A stretch of DNA of 60,010 nucleotides from a virus, in the IMG/VR virus record IMGVR_UViG_3300017987_004445, positions 1 to 60,010 of that record. One strand, written 5' to 3'. The position numbers were made by a program, and so were the translations under genes. Shown here piece by piece: positions 13,649-22,880 of the stretch. The notes under the pieces are model-generated. The model made no database searches, had not been told where the DNA came from, and was given only the letters and a program-made list of their open reading frames with translations. The stretch's first letter is position 1. Every line of letters begins with the position of its first letter.

Positions 13649-14280
13649 AGACTCTACTTATTAAGCAACCAGCGGGCCTTGGTGATGTCTTTTATTGCCA
13701 GAAAATAGGTAAGGTTTTTGCCGAAGCTGGATGGAAAGTATATTGGCCAGTAATATCACAATACACTTGGCTTGAGAAGTATTTGCGCGGCCCTATAAAA
13801 TATGTGGATGCTCCGTGCCGGCCAGATAAGATTTTGGATCTTCAAAACGCATATCACATTTTAGGGAAAACGAAACCAGAGGAAATGCTACCGGCAAAGT
13901 ATGAGTTGGCTGAAATAGGATCATGGAATTGGGCACAGTATTTTGAGTTTGAGAAGCCAGTTGACCAAGAGCCAGTGCCAGAGGGGGAGTATGCACTAAT
14001 AAATCTTGGTTTTGCTAGCCCGCCCAACGAAGAAAAAGCTGCTGTGGACTGCATGACGCGCATGCCAAAGATATTTATTGAACACAGGCCCACGGTATTT
14101 CATTGGTGTGATGCAATAATGAATGCAGCGGAGTTACATTTTGTTGATACATGTTTTACATATTTAGCTGAAAAACTGCCAATAAAAGCCAAGCGCATGG
14201 TATTGTATCCACGAAAGCCATATCATGATCATGTAATTACAAAAGTTATTTGGAAAAGACCTTGGGAATACCGTGAATAA
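13645..14280 (+). CDS. GT-B/GT9-like glycosyltransferase, short form
   Basis: The first 60 residues (LLIKQPAGLGDVFYCQKIGK, then W.VYWPVISQYTWLEKYL) resemble the N-terminal Rossmann domain of heptosyltransferase-type (GT9) enzymes, and the end (AIMNAAELHFVDTCFTYLAEKL) resembles the donor-side segment of GT-B proteins. At 211 residues it is shorter than usual (about 330), so it may be a reduced transferase. It is the first gene of the glycan block and is translationally coupled at both ends. Confidence 0.55.
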   Translation: MKTLLIKQPAGLGDVFYCQKIGKVFAEAGWKVYWPVISQYTWLEKYLRGPIKYVDAPCRPDKILDLQNAYHILGKTKPEEMLPAKYELAEIGSWNWAQYFEFEKPVDQEPVPEGEYALINLGFASPPNEEKAAVDCMTRMPKIFIEHRPTVFHWCDAIMNAAELHFVDTCFTYLAEKLPIKAKRMVLYPRKPYHDHVITKVIWKRPWEYRE

Positions 14281-14872
14281 AATTGAAGGTAGAATATTAG
14301 TTTTTGGTGGTAATGGTGATATTGGTAAGCTTGTTCCTGGTATTAAAATTCCGCGTGAGCAGGTAAATGTAACGAACTACCTTGAAGTCAAGAGATGTAT
14401 ACACTCCCACCGTCCTTCTGCTGTTGTGGATTGTGCTGGTGTATCTTTCCCGCAACCAATAAAGTCGTGTAATGTTGGAAAATGGTGCAATGAAATAAAT
14501 ACAAATTTTATAGGCAGCTTTAATATTGCCAGTGCAAGTATTGAGAACGAGGTGTCTAAAATGGTTTTTATATCATCTTATGCGGGGTTGCATGGGAAAG
14601 CGAAGCGAAGTGGATATTGTGCATCAAAGGCTGGGGTTATCTCTCTTGTCCAGTCTATTGCTGAGGAAGGGCATGAGGTTTATTGTATAAGTCCTTCTCG
14701 TGTGGACACAAAGATGGTGGGGCCTCCGGAGAAGGGAGAGGATATGACAAAGCGGTTGCGCCCACAGGAAATAGTAGATTTGATAGGAGAATGCCTGAAT
14801 GGAGTGTATAAATCAGGGAGTAATATAGTAATACGCAAAAATGGAGATAAAACTGTAAAAGTGGTAATGTAG
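14273..14872 (+). CDS. Short-chain dehydrogenase/reductase
   Basis: VFGGNGDIG near the N-terminus is the NAD(P)-binding loop, with a later NTNFIGSFNIA and the catalytic SSYAGLHG...SGYCASKAG (Ser, Tyr, Lys). At 199 residues it is a compact classical SDR. It probably reduces or oxidises a sugar nucleotide or a related small molecule. GTG 14273 overlaps the previous gene by eight bases. Confidence 0.75.
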   Translation: MNKIEGRILVFGGNGDIGKLVPGIKIPREQVNVTNYLEVKRCIHSHRPSAVVDCAGVSFPQPIKSCNVGKWCNEINTNFIGSFNIASASIENEVSKMVFISSYAGLHGKAKRSGYCASKAGVISLVQSIAEEGHEVYCISPSRVDTKMVGPPEKGEDMTKRLRPQEIVDLIGECLNGVYKSGSNIVIRKNGDKTVKVVM

Positions 14873-14873
14873 G

Positions 14874-15842
14874 ATGAAATATCTAATTACTGGAATAACT
14901 GGTTTTGCTGGGCCTCATTTGGCCAGTTTATTGGTTTCTAAAGGCCATAAGGTATATGGCTTGGTTCGCTGTAGTAATGGTAGGCATCAGGATATCCGGG
15001 ATGTGGTTGAAGATGGAATATTTAAAGAGATTGAGTTCTTATATGGTGATTTAAATGATAAAGCCCAAATAAATAAAATTTTTCACGATCATCATTTCGA
15101 TGGTGCATTTCATTTAGCTGCTCAATCTCATCCCCCCACATCTTTTGTTAGCCCGATGGCAACTTACAAAGCTAATGTGATGGGTAGCATAAATTTAATT
15201 GAGTCCATAAAAAGGAATAATAGGGAATGTAAGGTAATGTTTTGTTCCACAAGTGAAGTTTATGGGGACACCATTAAGGAAGGACAACTAATAAAAGAAA
15301 CTGATAGAATTGGCCCCGCAAACCCCTATGGTGTATCAAAGGCTGATATTGATTTGTACATGCAAATGCTTATGCACAATAAAATGTTGAAAGGGTTTAT
15401 TACAAGGGCGTTTTCTCATACAGGGCCTCGGCGTGGTTGCAATTTTAGCATATCATCTGATGCGCACCAGCTTGCGGGAATGAAAGATGGCGAAACCCTG
15501 CTTGTTGGGAACTTGGGAACAATAAGAGTGGTAATGGATGTAAGGGATACAGTGAGAGCATACGCTTTACTGATGGAAACGGACCAATCTGAGGGTAAGA
15601 TCTTTAATATTTGCGGCGATACTCCGCGAAAAATGTCATATTTCACAGATGTTCTGATAGAATTAAGTGGATTACAGGATATAAAAATGGCCATAAATCC
15701 GAAGTTTTACAGATCAATTGACATCCACTATCAGCATGGAGACACTACGGCTCTAAAACAGGTAGTGGATTGGAAACCTGAGATAGATATTAAAACTACG
15801 TTATATGACTTGTTAGAGTATTGGAGGAAGAAAATTGGGTGA
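14874..15842 (+). CDS. GDP-mannose dehydratase / 6-deoxy-4-keto sugar reductase family
   Basis: An extended SDR with TGITGFAGPHL, YGDLND, STSEVYG and NPYGVSK (Tyr/Lys), followed by FSHTGPRRG and VMDVRDTVRAY. This layout is that of GDP-mannose 4,6-dehydratase (Gmd) and GDP-4-keto-6-deoxymannose reductase (Rmd). Length (322) is normal. It would make or use a 6-deoxyhexose nucleotide. CDP-glucose dehydratase is a less likely reading, yet relevant because RfbH- and RfbE-like enzymes lie downstream. Confidence 0.8.
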   Translation: MKYLITGITGFAGPHLASLLVSKGHKVYGLVRCSNGRHQDIRDVVEDGIFKEIEFLYGDLNDKAQINKIFHDHHFDGAFHLAAQSHPPTSFVSPMATYKANVMGSINLIESIKRNNRECKVMFCSTSEVYGDTIKEGQLIKETDRIGPANPYGVSKADIDLYMQMLMHNKMLKGFITRAFSHTGPRRGCNFSISSDAHQLAGMKDGETLLVGNLGTIRVVMDVRDTVRAYALLMETDQSEGKIFNICGDTPRKMSYFTDVLIELSGLQDIKMAINPKFYRSIDIHYQHGDTTALKQVVDWKPEIDIKTTLYDLLEYWRKKIG

Positions 15843-16440
15843 TTTAAATATTCATGACCTACAGGCTTATATAGATAAATATGGATGTAATATATTTATT
15901 GAGACAGGCACCGGTATTGGGGATGGTATTGCTCATGCGCTGAAGTACCCATTCGATTTCTTTTATTCCATAGAAATAAATAAGGAATTATATAAAAGGG
16001 CGTATGAGAAAATATATCCCAACAATAAAGTTGTCTTAATTAACAAACCTTCAATTGAAGGTCTACAGGCGGTCTTTGGTAATATCATATCTGAACATAC
16101 GTGTCTGTACTGGCTCGACGCACATTTCCCGGGTGCAGACTTTCAACTTGCTTCTTATAGTGATGAGATAGCACACAACCTCAAATATCCGCTTATTCAT
16201 GAGCTGAGGTTGATTCGCAATCGAAGGAAAGGGAAAAAAGATGTTTATATTATTGATGATCTTCAAATGATGGAAGAAGGCGAATATGAGCTTAAGATGA
16301 CAGATGAGTTTTTAGACAAGCATTTTCAGCGTGAGATAAGGCTGGAGATATCTCAGATGTTTAAAGATACGCATGATTTCAGAAAAGATAATCGGCATCA
16401 GGGGTTTTTGATTCTTACTCCTAAGCGTGAAGAGAACTAA
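15835..16440 (+). CDS. Methyltransferase-like protein, 201 aa
   Basis: IFIETGTGIGDGIAHAL is a motif I-like loop of class I SAM methyltransferases, followed by FFYSIEINKELY (acidic residue for ribose contact) and YWLDAHFPG. It resembles FkbM-type and other sugar-associated methyltransferases but is short. TTG 15835 lies behind GGAGG and overlaps the previous stop. It may methylate a sugar of the glycan built by this block. Confidence 0.6.
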   Translation: MGDLNIHDLQAYIDKYGCNIFIETGTGIGDGIAHALKYPFDFFYSIEINKELYKRAYEKIYPNNKVVLINKPSIEGLQAVFGNIISEHTCLYWLDAHFPGADFQLASYSDEIAHNLKYPLIHELRLIRNRRKGKKDVYIIDDLQMMEEGEYELKMTDEFLDKHFQREIRLEISQMFKDTHDFRKDNRHQGFLILTPKREEN

Positions 16441-17217
16441 ATGGAGAAGATAAGTGTAATAATTCAGGGTGAGGTATGGCCCAAGACGCTGGAAAATGCA
16501 GAATTTTATCTGCAAGAATTTCCGTTTGTTGACGATGTGGTTATTTCGTGTTGGGAACCTGATGCATATATTCCTTCAGCTCCTGGTGTAAAGGTGGTTA
16601 GAACAAGAAAATTTATACAAGTAGGGTACAGTAATTGCAATTATCAGTTAGTTAGCACAATAAATGGCCTGAAAGCGGCTAGGAATAGATTGTGTGTAAA
16701 AACACGATCAGACCAGCGTATAATATCTCTAGATAGAGTGTATGACCATGCCATGAGCCATGAAGTTGAACCCATACGCTATTTGGGCGGTGACATTAGG
16801 GAGTTTCCTGTATATTGTCTTGCATTACACAAGATATATCCATTCCACATGCAGGACCATCTTATATTTGGTGCCAAGCCGGACATGCTTAAGATATTTG
16901 ATATTCCATTGTATCCAGCTCGGACATTAGATCCAAACGGATTTGTTGGTTTTGGTAAGCAACCGAGGGAACCGATTTATATAGGGGCTTATTATTGTTC
17001 TTTATTTGATGCTCGGGTTAAGAAATTTATTGATAATTATGAAGAATATTTGTGTGACCCCAACCATCAGAAAAAGGAAGTTAAGGTTGTTGACTCCCAG
17101 ATAACAAGTAAGATTTTTCATCCGCTTCCGAGATTGGATATATATTGGGAAAAATTTAATAGCGCGTATTGGTTTGAACGCTATGAACAGTCTGGAGAAT
17201 GTTATTATGAAGCTTGA
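16441..17217 (+). CDS. WavE-family LPS-type glycosyltransferase
   Basis: The product follows the WavE pattern: SVIIQGEV at the start, VVISCWEPD (the I.S.W motif), then NYQLVSTINGLKAARNRLCVKTRSDQ with the K.R.D metal/nucleotide-binding stretch, and QDHLIFGAK. WavE proteins take part in LPS core or capsule synthesis in Vibrio and others. Length (258) is slightly short. It starts directly at the previous stop and overlaps the following kinase gene. Confidence 0.8.
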   Translation: MEKISVIIQGEVWPKTLENAEFYLQEFPFVDDVVISCWEPDAYIPSAPGVKVVRTRKFIQVGYSNCNYQLVSTINGLKAARNRLCVKTRSDQRIISLDRVYDHAMSHEVEPIRYLGGDIREFPVYCLALHKIYPFHMQDHLIFGAKPDMLKIFDIPLYPARTLDPNGFVGFGKQPREPIYIGAYYCSLFDARVKKFIDNYEEYLCDPNHQKKEVKVVDSQITSKIFHPLPRLDIYWEKFNSAYWFERYEQSGECYYEA

Positions 17218-17980
17218 AGGACGCGGAGGTAATAAAGTGCAGTTGTTGGTTAGAAAGACTTTTTCTTCTGAGTCTTTATGCCAATTGCAGGCCAACAAGA
17301 TGATAAAATTAAGAGAAATTGCCAATGAATGTGGTCTTTTCTATGTGCCTGAGATATACAAGATTGAAGGAAACTTTTACGAAATGGAGTATGTAGAAGG
17401 GCGCGAACTCAATGATACATATATGGAATATGAGCCAGAGCATTTGGGAGAAATATTGATTCGTATAATGAAGTCGATAGGAACATATAAGCAATCTGGT
17501 GAAGAGGGTATTTTGGATTATGTGGAAAAGCAAATGACGCAAGGTCACTGTAAGCATCTATGGGACAGGGAACAAGCGGTTAATTATTCGCGTATATTGG
17601 AACGGACTTGTAAATGGAGGTTTTCGCATGGAGATTTTACTTTTGACAATATAATAGATGACGGTAAGCGATTTACACTTATAGATTGTATTTCTCATGA
17701 AAATGGCGAAAGCTTGATTTGGGATGCTGTGAAGCTTTTACAGACCACAGCCATTAACTGGAATTCAATAAAGCATAATGGATTTGCGGGCAAGCGCACA
17801 TTTAAGATGGTTGCTTTAAACGAATATTTTGTAAATAAATTCAGTCCACTTTTTGGCCCGAATATTTTAAAGCTGTATTTTAAATATATACTGTGTATGG
17901 TTGCTGGCTTTACCAATCAGGCTTTACTTTTAAACTATGCTAAAAAATCTGAAGCAGGGCTCTTGGAATTGGTATTATGA
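17207..17980 (+). CDS. APH-fold phosphotransferase (choline/sugar kinase-like)
   Basis: Residues near 140 read SHGDFTFDNIIDD and then LIDC: the Brenner-type HGDxxxxN and metal-binding D of aminoglycoside/choline kinases. ATG 17207 is preferred because GGAG lies nine bases upstream; the frame is open from 17174. Substrates could be a sugar or choline/ethanolamine, which would fit a phospho-decorated glycan. It overlaps the KdsC-like gene by four bases. Confidence 0.7.
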   Translation: MKLEGRGGNKVQLLVRKTFSSESLCQLQANKMIKLREIANECGLFYVPEIYKIEGNFYEMEYVEGRELNDTYMEYEPEHLGEILIRIMKSIGTYKQSGEEGILDYVEKQMTQGHCKHLWDREQAVNYSRILERTCKWRFSHGDFTFDNIIDDGKRFTLIDCISHENGESLIWDAVKLLQTTAINWNSIKHNGFAGKRTFKMVALNEYFVNKFSPLFGPNILKLYFKYILCMVAGFTNQALLLNYAKKSEAGLLELVL

Positions 17981-18519
17981 TTAAGTTGTTGATAGTTGAT
18001 GTTGATGGGGTGATGACAAATGGCAAGAAGTATTTTGCCAGAGACGGGGAGGTTGTAGCCAAAGGATTTTGTGATAAAGATTGGACAGCAATAAAGAGAT
18101 TTAAATCTATTGGGGTGGATGTTGTGTTGCTGACTGGTGATGCGTACAATGCTTGGATACTGGACAAAAGAGCTATTGATGTTGTTGTTAATAGAGGCGA
18201 TGGCAAGCACAGGGATAAAGCCCTTTATTTAAGTGAGATTTGTGATCGTTTCTGCGTTCGCATTGAGCAAATTGCTTATGTGGGTGATGACTTTTATGAT
18301 ATATCTATTATGAAACTTGTGGGATATGCTTATTGCCCAAAGGATTCAATCGATATGGTGAAACATTGTGAGAATGTCAGGATATTAGGATATAATGGAG
18401 GGGACAATTTTTTGTCGCATTTATTTGAGCATTTGGAATCTTGTGGCTTGATTCCGCGTAAATCGTATGATGAGATATCGGTGAAAATGTACGAACTTGA
18501 CGAGAAAGAGGTATTTTGA
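17977..18519 (+). CDS. KdsC-like HAD phosphatase
   Basis: DVDGVMTNG (nucleophile D8, acid/base D10), LLTGD (motif II) and YVGDDFYDISIMK (motif IV) are intact, and the small cap-less form of 180 residues matches KDO-8-phosphate phosphatase and the related phosphatases of sialic-acid-like and heptose pathways. It probably dephosphorylates a 2-keto or phospho-sugar made in this block. It directly precedes the nucleotidyltransferase-RpiB fusion, so the two likely act on one sugar. Confidence 0.85.
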   Translation: MIKLLIVDVDGVMTNGKKYFARDGEVVAKGFCDKDWTAIKRFKSIGVDVVLLTGDAYNAWILDKRAIDVVVNRGDGKHRDKALYLSEICDRFCVRIEQIAYVGDDFYDISIMKLVGYAYCPKDSIDMVKHCENVRILGYNGGDNFLSHLFEHLESCGLIPRKSYDEISVKMYELDEKEVF

Positions 18520-19685
18520 AGAAGTATAACTTGCTGTTGCCTATCGCTGGTAGGGCTCAAAGATTTGTTGATGCTGGATACACGATGCCAAAACCATTGA
18601 TAATGACCGGATATAAACACATGATAGACTGGTCATTGCAGTGTATAAATATTGAGGAATGTCATCTAATATTTATAGTAAGGTTAGAGCATGTATATAA
18701 TTTTGGGATTGATGAAATATTGAGGCAAAAATACGGTTCTGATATTGAAGTATTGACTGTTGATAAAATTACTGGTGGCGCAGCAGAGACGTGTTTGTAT
18801 GCAAAACCTGTCTTGGATGAAAATTTACCTCTTGCAATCTACACACCTGATGTTTGGTTTGATCCTCATTTTTCGATTGATATGGTTGGGGATGAAGCTG
18901 GTTTTTTGCTAACCTTTTTAGCCAATAATCCAGCCCATAGCTATTCATTGTTAGACAATGATAAGAAAATACTAAAGGTTGCAGAAAAAGAAGTCATTTC
19001 TGAACATGCAAATATTGGCTTGTATTACTTTAAAAGTGCTTCTCTGTTTATAAGATATGCAGAGAAAATGATTAATGAAGGCATAAAGAGCAAAAGCGAA
19101 TATTATGTGGCCCCAATATATAACATGATGATAACTGATGGGCATCTTGTTAGGGGATTGGATGTACAGACAGTACATGTTCTAGGAACCCCAGAGGCTC
19201 ATGGCTTCTTTTGTAAGAGGGTATTATGCAAGTTTGGGGATAAACCTCTTGCCATATCTTGCGACCATTCAGGATATGAATTTAAGGCTTTAGCTCTTAG
19301 AATATTGGAAAACAACGGGATTAAATTTATAGATGTAGGCACATACATGGATCGACCGTGTGATTATTACGATTATGTCAGCCAATGTGCTGATTTAATG
19401 AGATCTGGTTCTTGTGATTATTCCATCTCTTTTTGCCGGACAGGACAGGGAGTGAATATTTGCGCTAATAAATTTAGCGGCATAACGTCTGCTTTAGTCT
19501 TTGATGAATACACTGCTGAATATGCTATAAAACATAATTGTGCAAATCATTTTGCCATACCTACAAAGTACGTTAATGCAGAGATATTTAACAAAATGGT
19601 GGGCTTGTGGAAGAGAATTGGTTTTGAAGGCGGTCGTCATTTTACGAGAATAAGCAAATACGATGTTCATATCACAAACACATAA
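18516..19685 (+). CDS. Sugar nucleotidyltransferase fused to RpiB-type isomerase
   Basis: Residues 1-235 form a nucleotidyltransferase of the RmlA/GlmU kind (PIAGRAQRF at 9-17, PKPLI at 25-29, YTPDVWFD with the metal Asp at about 109-116). Residues 245-389 are a whole RpiB/LacAB isomerase: SCDHSGYEFK, DVGTY, FCRTGQGVNICANK, TAEYAIKHNCAN and GGRHFTRI. The catalytic Cys (307) is kept, but the usual CGTG reads CRTG. One polypeptide may thus isomerise a phospho-sugar and charge it to a nucleotide, with the KdsC-like phosphatase just upstream. I know of no common family with this order. A frame shift joining two genes is not suggested, as the frame is open throughout. Confidence 0.85.
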   Translation: MKKYNLLLPIAGRAQRFVDAGYTMPKPLIMTGYKHMIDWSLQCINIEECHLIFIVRLEHVYNFGIDEILRQKYGSDIEVLTVDKITGGAAETCLYAKPVLDENLPLAIYTPDVWFDPHFSIDMVGDEAGFLLTFLANNPAHSYSLLDNDKKILKVAEKEVISEHANIGLYYFKSASLFIRYAEKMINEGIKSKSEYYVAPIYNMMITDGHLVRGLDVQTVHVLGTPEAHGFFCKRVLCKFGDKPLAISCDHSGYEFKALALRILENNGIKFIDVGTYMDRPCDYYDYVSQCADLMRSGSCDYSISFCRTGQGVNICANKFSGITSALVFDEYTAEYAIKHNCANHFAIPTKYVNAEIFNKMVGLWKRIGFEGGRHFTRISKYDVHITNT

Positions 19686-20250
19686 GTTGGTTTTTGTCCA
19701 TATACCAAAAACTGGAGGCTGCTCTATTTTTTATCAATTGAAGGAACTGCTTGGTGAGAGAGAGTATCCGGCCCCCAAGCCTGATATATTTCACATGACT
19801 ATATCTGATTTACGGGGTCTTTTCCCAGAAGTATCTTCGTATTTTAAATTTACTATAGTAAGACATCCTCTTAGCAGATTTGTATCCACGTATAATTACT
19901 TGGCCAAATTGCCAGAGCGTAAATGGTGGAATACTTACCAAAAGAGAAGAAAGGATACCACTGATATGTTTGCTGAGGTTGATTTAGGCGATGTGATGTG
20001 GATGCCTCAGTATAAGTTTGTTAGAGGTGGTTATGACTCCAGAGATGGGGTGGATTATATTGGTAAATTTGAGGATTATAGTGGAGCTATAAAGCATGTT
20101 AATTCTGAAAAGGATTTGAATCTTGACCCAGAAGTTGTTATAAATAAAACCGCAAAGGCCAATAAGTTGGACTTGCCCATGGATAATGTTCGTGAATTTG
20201 TATGGGCGGTCTACAAGAAGGATTTTGAGATGTTTGATTATAGACTATAG
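19663..20250 (+). CDS. Sulfotransferase family 2-like enzyme
   Basis: VHIPKTGG at residues 12-19 is the PAPS 5'-phosphosulfate loop and IVRHPLSRFVS (about 65-75) the 3'-phosphate loop of carbohydrate sulfotransferases. At 195 residues it is compact but complete. It would transfer sulfate from PAPS to a sugar of the glycan. It overlaps the preceding gene by 23 bases. PAPS-making enzymes are not seen, so the host must supply the donor. Confidence 0.8.
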   Translation: MFISQTHKLVFVHIPKTGGCSIFYQLKELLGEREYPAPKPDIFHMTISDLRGLFPEVSSYFKFTIVRHPLSRFVSTYNYLAKLPERKWWNTYQKRRKDTTDMFAEVDLGDVMWMPQYKFVRGGYDSRDGVDYIGKFEDYSGAIKHVNSEKDLNLDPEVVINKTAKANKLDLPMDNVREFVWAVYKKDFEMFDYRL

Positions 20251-20269
20251 ATTTAGGAGGATGAGATCA

Positions 20270-20863
20270 ATGCTGTCAATACTAATTCCTACTACTGTTA
20301 AGCGCGTAGGGACTTATTGCCCGGATTTGGTACGCTATATCAATAACCAAATTGTTGCTTGTGGGGCCGAAAAGAGAATAGACCTTTTTTGGCTTGGGGA
20401 TAATTACAACATGACGGTAGGCGAGAAGAGGAATAAGCTTCTTGGCTTGGCCAATCGTAAGTATTTGGTGTTTATAGATGATGATGACTGTGTTGATAAA
20501 GATTATGTGAAAGAGATAATGAAAGCTACTATGAAAACTGATAGCGATGTAATAGTATTTGATTGCATAACCAGAGCAGATGGCAAAAACCGCACATTAT
20601 CTAAGTACGGTAAGGATTTTTTCCCATATCAGCAATACGTGGACGATAAGGGAGAAAGACAGTGGAGGGGGTTGGTGGCTCATACTATGGTATGGAAGAC
20701 CGAGATTGCAAAGAGGCATATGTTCCCTGAAAAGAATTATGAGGAAGATATTGAGTGGGCAAAGAAAGCGAATGCAGATATATCTACCGAATATCGAATA
20801 GAAAAGGTTTTGTACTTTTATAGATTTAATAGTCAAGTTTCAGAAACGAGATATGGCCAGTAA
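20270..20863 (+). CDS. GT2-type glycosyltransferase
   Basis: A GT-A fold enzyme: MLSILIPTT at the start, YLVFIDDDDCVDKDY (the D-D-D metal/nucleotide motif, about 65-80) and YEEDIEW (the ED motif) in the second half. ATG 20270 is chosen because AGGAGG lies nine bases upstream, though the frame is open from 20186. Length is 197 residues. The donor sugar cannot be told from sequence. Confidence 0.75.
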   Translation: MLSILIPTTVKRVGTYCPDLVRYINNQIVACGAEKRIDLFWLGDNYNMTVGEKRNKLLGLANRKYLVFIDDDDCVDKDYVKEIMKATMKTDSDVIVFDCITRADGKNRTLSKYGKDFFPYQQYVDDKGERQWRGLVAHTMVWKTEIAKRHMFPEKNYEEDIEWAKKANADISTEYRIEKVLYFYRFNSQVSETRYGQ

Positions 20864-21819
20864 TGGGGAAGGTTTTGTTCTTGAATATGGCTTGGGATGC
20901 TGCTGGTTGTAGCATTCTCCAATGTAAGGCCATAAATCAACATACGAATTGGCAAGCTCGGCATTTTCGTGCTGTTCCAACATTTGGTTATGATACAGAC
21001 ATCACGCCTGAAAATTATGATAGGGATGAATTTCAGGTGTTGATGGGAAACATGGATGTGATTGAATGGTGTTCTGCTGATTATACATATAATAGCAAAC
21101 ATGATTTCGGCTTTAATTTGTGGGATGTGGCAAAAAATAAAATTAACATCTTTCATGATTACAACTCGTTCCCAGGCCATTGGCAGGATCGGGCATCTGT
21201 TAAAGATTATTGGAACAGAAAGGATGTTCATAAATTTGATGCCATTTTTAGCAGTATTCCTCAAGCTGTATATATTTACAAGGATTGTGTTTATATCCCA
21301 GATGTTGTCGATGAACGTTCTTCTGAATACATACCTGATGAATTTAGAGATTTTTCCGAGGTTCGCTTGGGGCATTGGCCCACTGGTGGTGGTAACAATA
21401 AAAACACCATGGAATTAAGAGAAGCCATAAAAAGAGAACCTGTGAATTATGATATTCCTGCTGGAACCATATCTCATGCAGATGTGTTGACGGCAAAAAG
21501 GGGTGTAAACATAGGATTTGATGCATTGTGGAGGGGTTTTCATGGCATGACAACAATAGAGAATATGGCTTTGGGAATCCCTACAATGTGCAATATAGAT
21601 GATTTTTTCTGGGATGTTTTCTGGGAATGTTTTGAGACGGATAAGAAGCCATTTGAGGATGTGAAGAATATTGATGGTATTGCTGCATGCTTAAAAAAAT
21701 ATAGGAATGACACAGAATCTCTTCGTAGACGGGCTTTAGAAGTTAGGTCGTTTATGGAAAATTATTGGTCTTTTAAAAATGTTGCAGTTAGAATAGTAGG
21801 GGAGTACGAAAAGATATGA
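20863..21819 (+). CDS. GT-B (GT4-like) glycosyltransferase
   Basis: The second half has VNIGFDALWRGFHGMTTIENMALGIPTMC, the typical C-terminal donor-binding region of GT4-like enzymes with the E...E-like pair in GMTTIENMALG. The first half is divergent, with aromatic-rich stretches. ATG overlaps the previous stop (TAATG). A role in adding a sugar to the glycan fits the neighbours. Confidence 0.65.
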   Translation: MGKVLFLNMAWDAAGCSILQCKAINQHTNWQARHFRAVPTFGYDTDITPENYDRDEFQVLMGNMDVIEWCSADYTYNSKHDFGFNLWDVAKNKINIFHDYNSFPGHWQDRASVKDYWNRKDVHKFDAIFSSIPQAVYIYKDCVYIPDVVDERSSEYIPDEFRDFSEVRLGHWPTGGGNNKNTMELREAIKREPVNYDIPAGTISHADVLTAKRGVNIGFDALWRGFHGMTTIENMALGIPTMCNIDDFFWDVFWECFETDKKPFEDVKNIDGIAACLKKYRNDTESLRRRALEVRSFMENYWSFKNVAVRIVGEYEKI

Positions 21820-22880
21820 AGTTTTTAATCACTGGGGGTGCTGGTTTTGTCGGTGCAAATCTTGCATTGTATTTTGCTGAACGTGACCATCAGGTATTGT
21901 GCTTGGATAATTTAGCGCGGAGAGGATCAGAGCTTAACCTACCTCTATTTAAGGAAAAGAAGATTGGGTTTGTACATGGAGATATTAGGAATCCAGAGGA
22001 TTTACCAAAAGAGAAATTTGATTATGTTTTTGAATGTTCCGCCCAACCATCAGCAATTGATGGCTATGATAATCCAATATTCGATTTCACAAACAATACC
22101 GTAGGTCTCCTAAATGTCTTAGAATATGCTAGAAAGAATGACTCTGCGATTATATTCTGGAGTACGAACAAGGTTTATAGTGGAGACAGGGTAAATGCTA
22201 TCCCGTTTAGAGAATATGAAACACGATGCTCTTGGGATTCATCTGTTTATGTTGATAGTGATGAATTAAAAGGCTTTTCATATGACCATGGCATATCTGA
22301 GCGATTTTCTATAGATGGAGACCAGCATTCCATTTATGGTATGTCTAAGGCCATGGCTGATCTCGCGTGCCAAGAGTATTTTGATGCATTTGGGCTACGG
22401 ACAGTTGTAAATAGGTTTTCATGTTTGGCAGGTGCAAGACAGTGGGGTAAGTGTGCCCAGGGATGGGTGGCTTGGTGGGCAATTGCCGCGCATCTCGGTT
22501 ATCCAGTAAAATACATAGGGTGGGGCGGAAAACAGGTGCGCGATGTTTTATTCATTGATGATATATGTAGGCTTGTAGAATTGCAAACGCAAAAAATAGA
22601 TGTGGCATCTGGTAAGGTTTTTAATATTGGTGGCAGTTACATGAATACTCTTTCGTTGATTGAAGCCACAATGCTTATGGAGAAGATGTTTGGTAAAAAA
22701 ATGGATGTTAGTGAGGTTAAGGAAGCGAGAAAAGCTGACCATTTGATCTACATATCAGATATACGTAAAGCAAATAGGTTACTGGGGTGGGAACCAAAAA
22801 TTGGGATTAAAGAAGGTTATGAAAGTATAATGCGCTGGGTAAGGAACAATGAAAATGTTTTGAGGGGGTTATATGAATAA
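21816..22880 (+). CDS. rfbE: CDP-tyvelose/paratose 2-epimerase-like (RfbE-like) SDR
   Basis: The product follows RfbE closely in order: TGGAGFVGANLA (7-18), HGDIRNPEDL, STNKVYSGD with YETR after it, YGMSK (174-178), then QGWVAWW, GKQVRDVLFIDD and FNIGGSYMNTLSLIE. RfbE interconverts CDP-paratose and CDP-tyvelose in Salmonella and Yersinia O-antigens. An RfbH-like enzyme lies 1.8 kb downstream, so a 3,6-dideoxyhexose product is plausible. A related 2-epimerase with another substrate cannot be excluded. Confidence 0.8.
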   Translation: MKFLITGGAGFVGANLALYFAERDHQVLCLDNLARRGSELNLPLFKEKKIGFVHGDIRNPEDLPKEKFDYVFECSAQPSAIDGYDNPIFDFTNNTVGLLNVLEYARKNDSAIIFWSTNKVYSGDRVNAIPFREYETRCSWDSSVYVDSDELKGFSYDHGISERFSIDGDQHSIYGMSKAMADLACQEYFDAFGLRTVVNRFSCLAGARQWGKCAQGWVAWWAIAAHLGYPVKYIGWGGKQVRDVLFIDDICRLVELQTQKIDVASGKVFNIGGSYMNTLSLIEATMLMEKMFGKKMDVSEVKEARKADHLIYISDIRKANRLLGWEPKIGIKEGYESIMRWVRNNENVLRGLYE

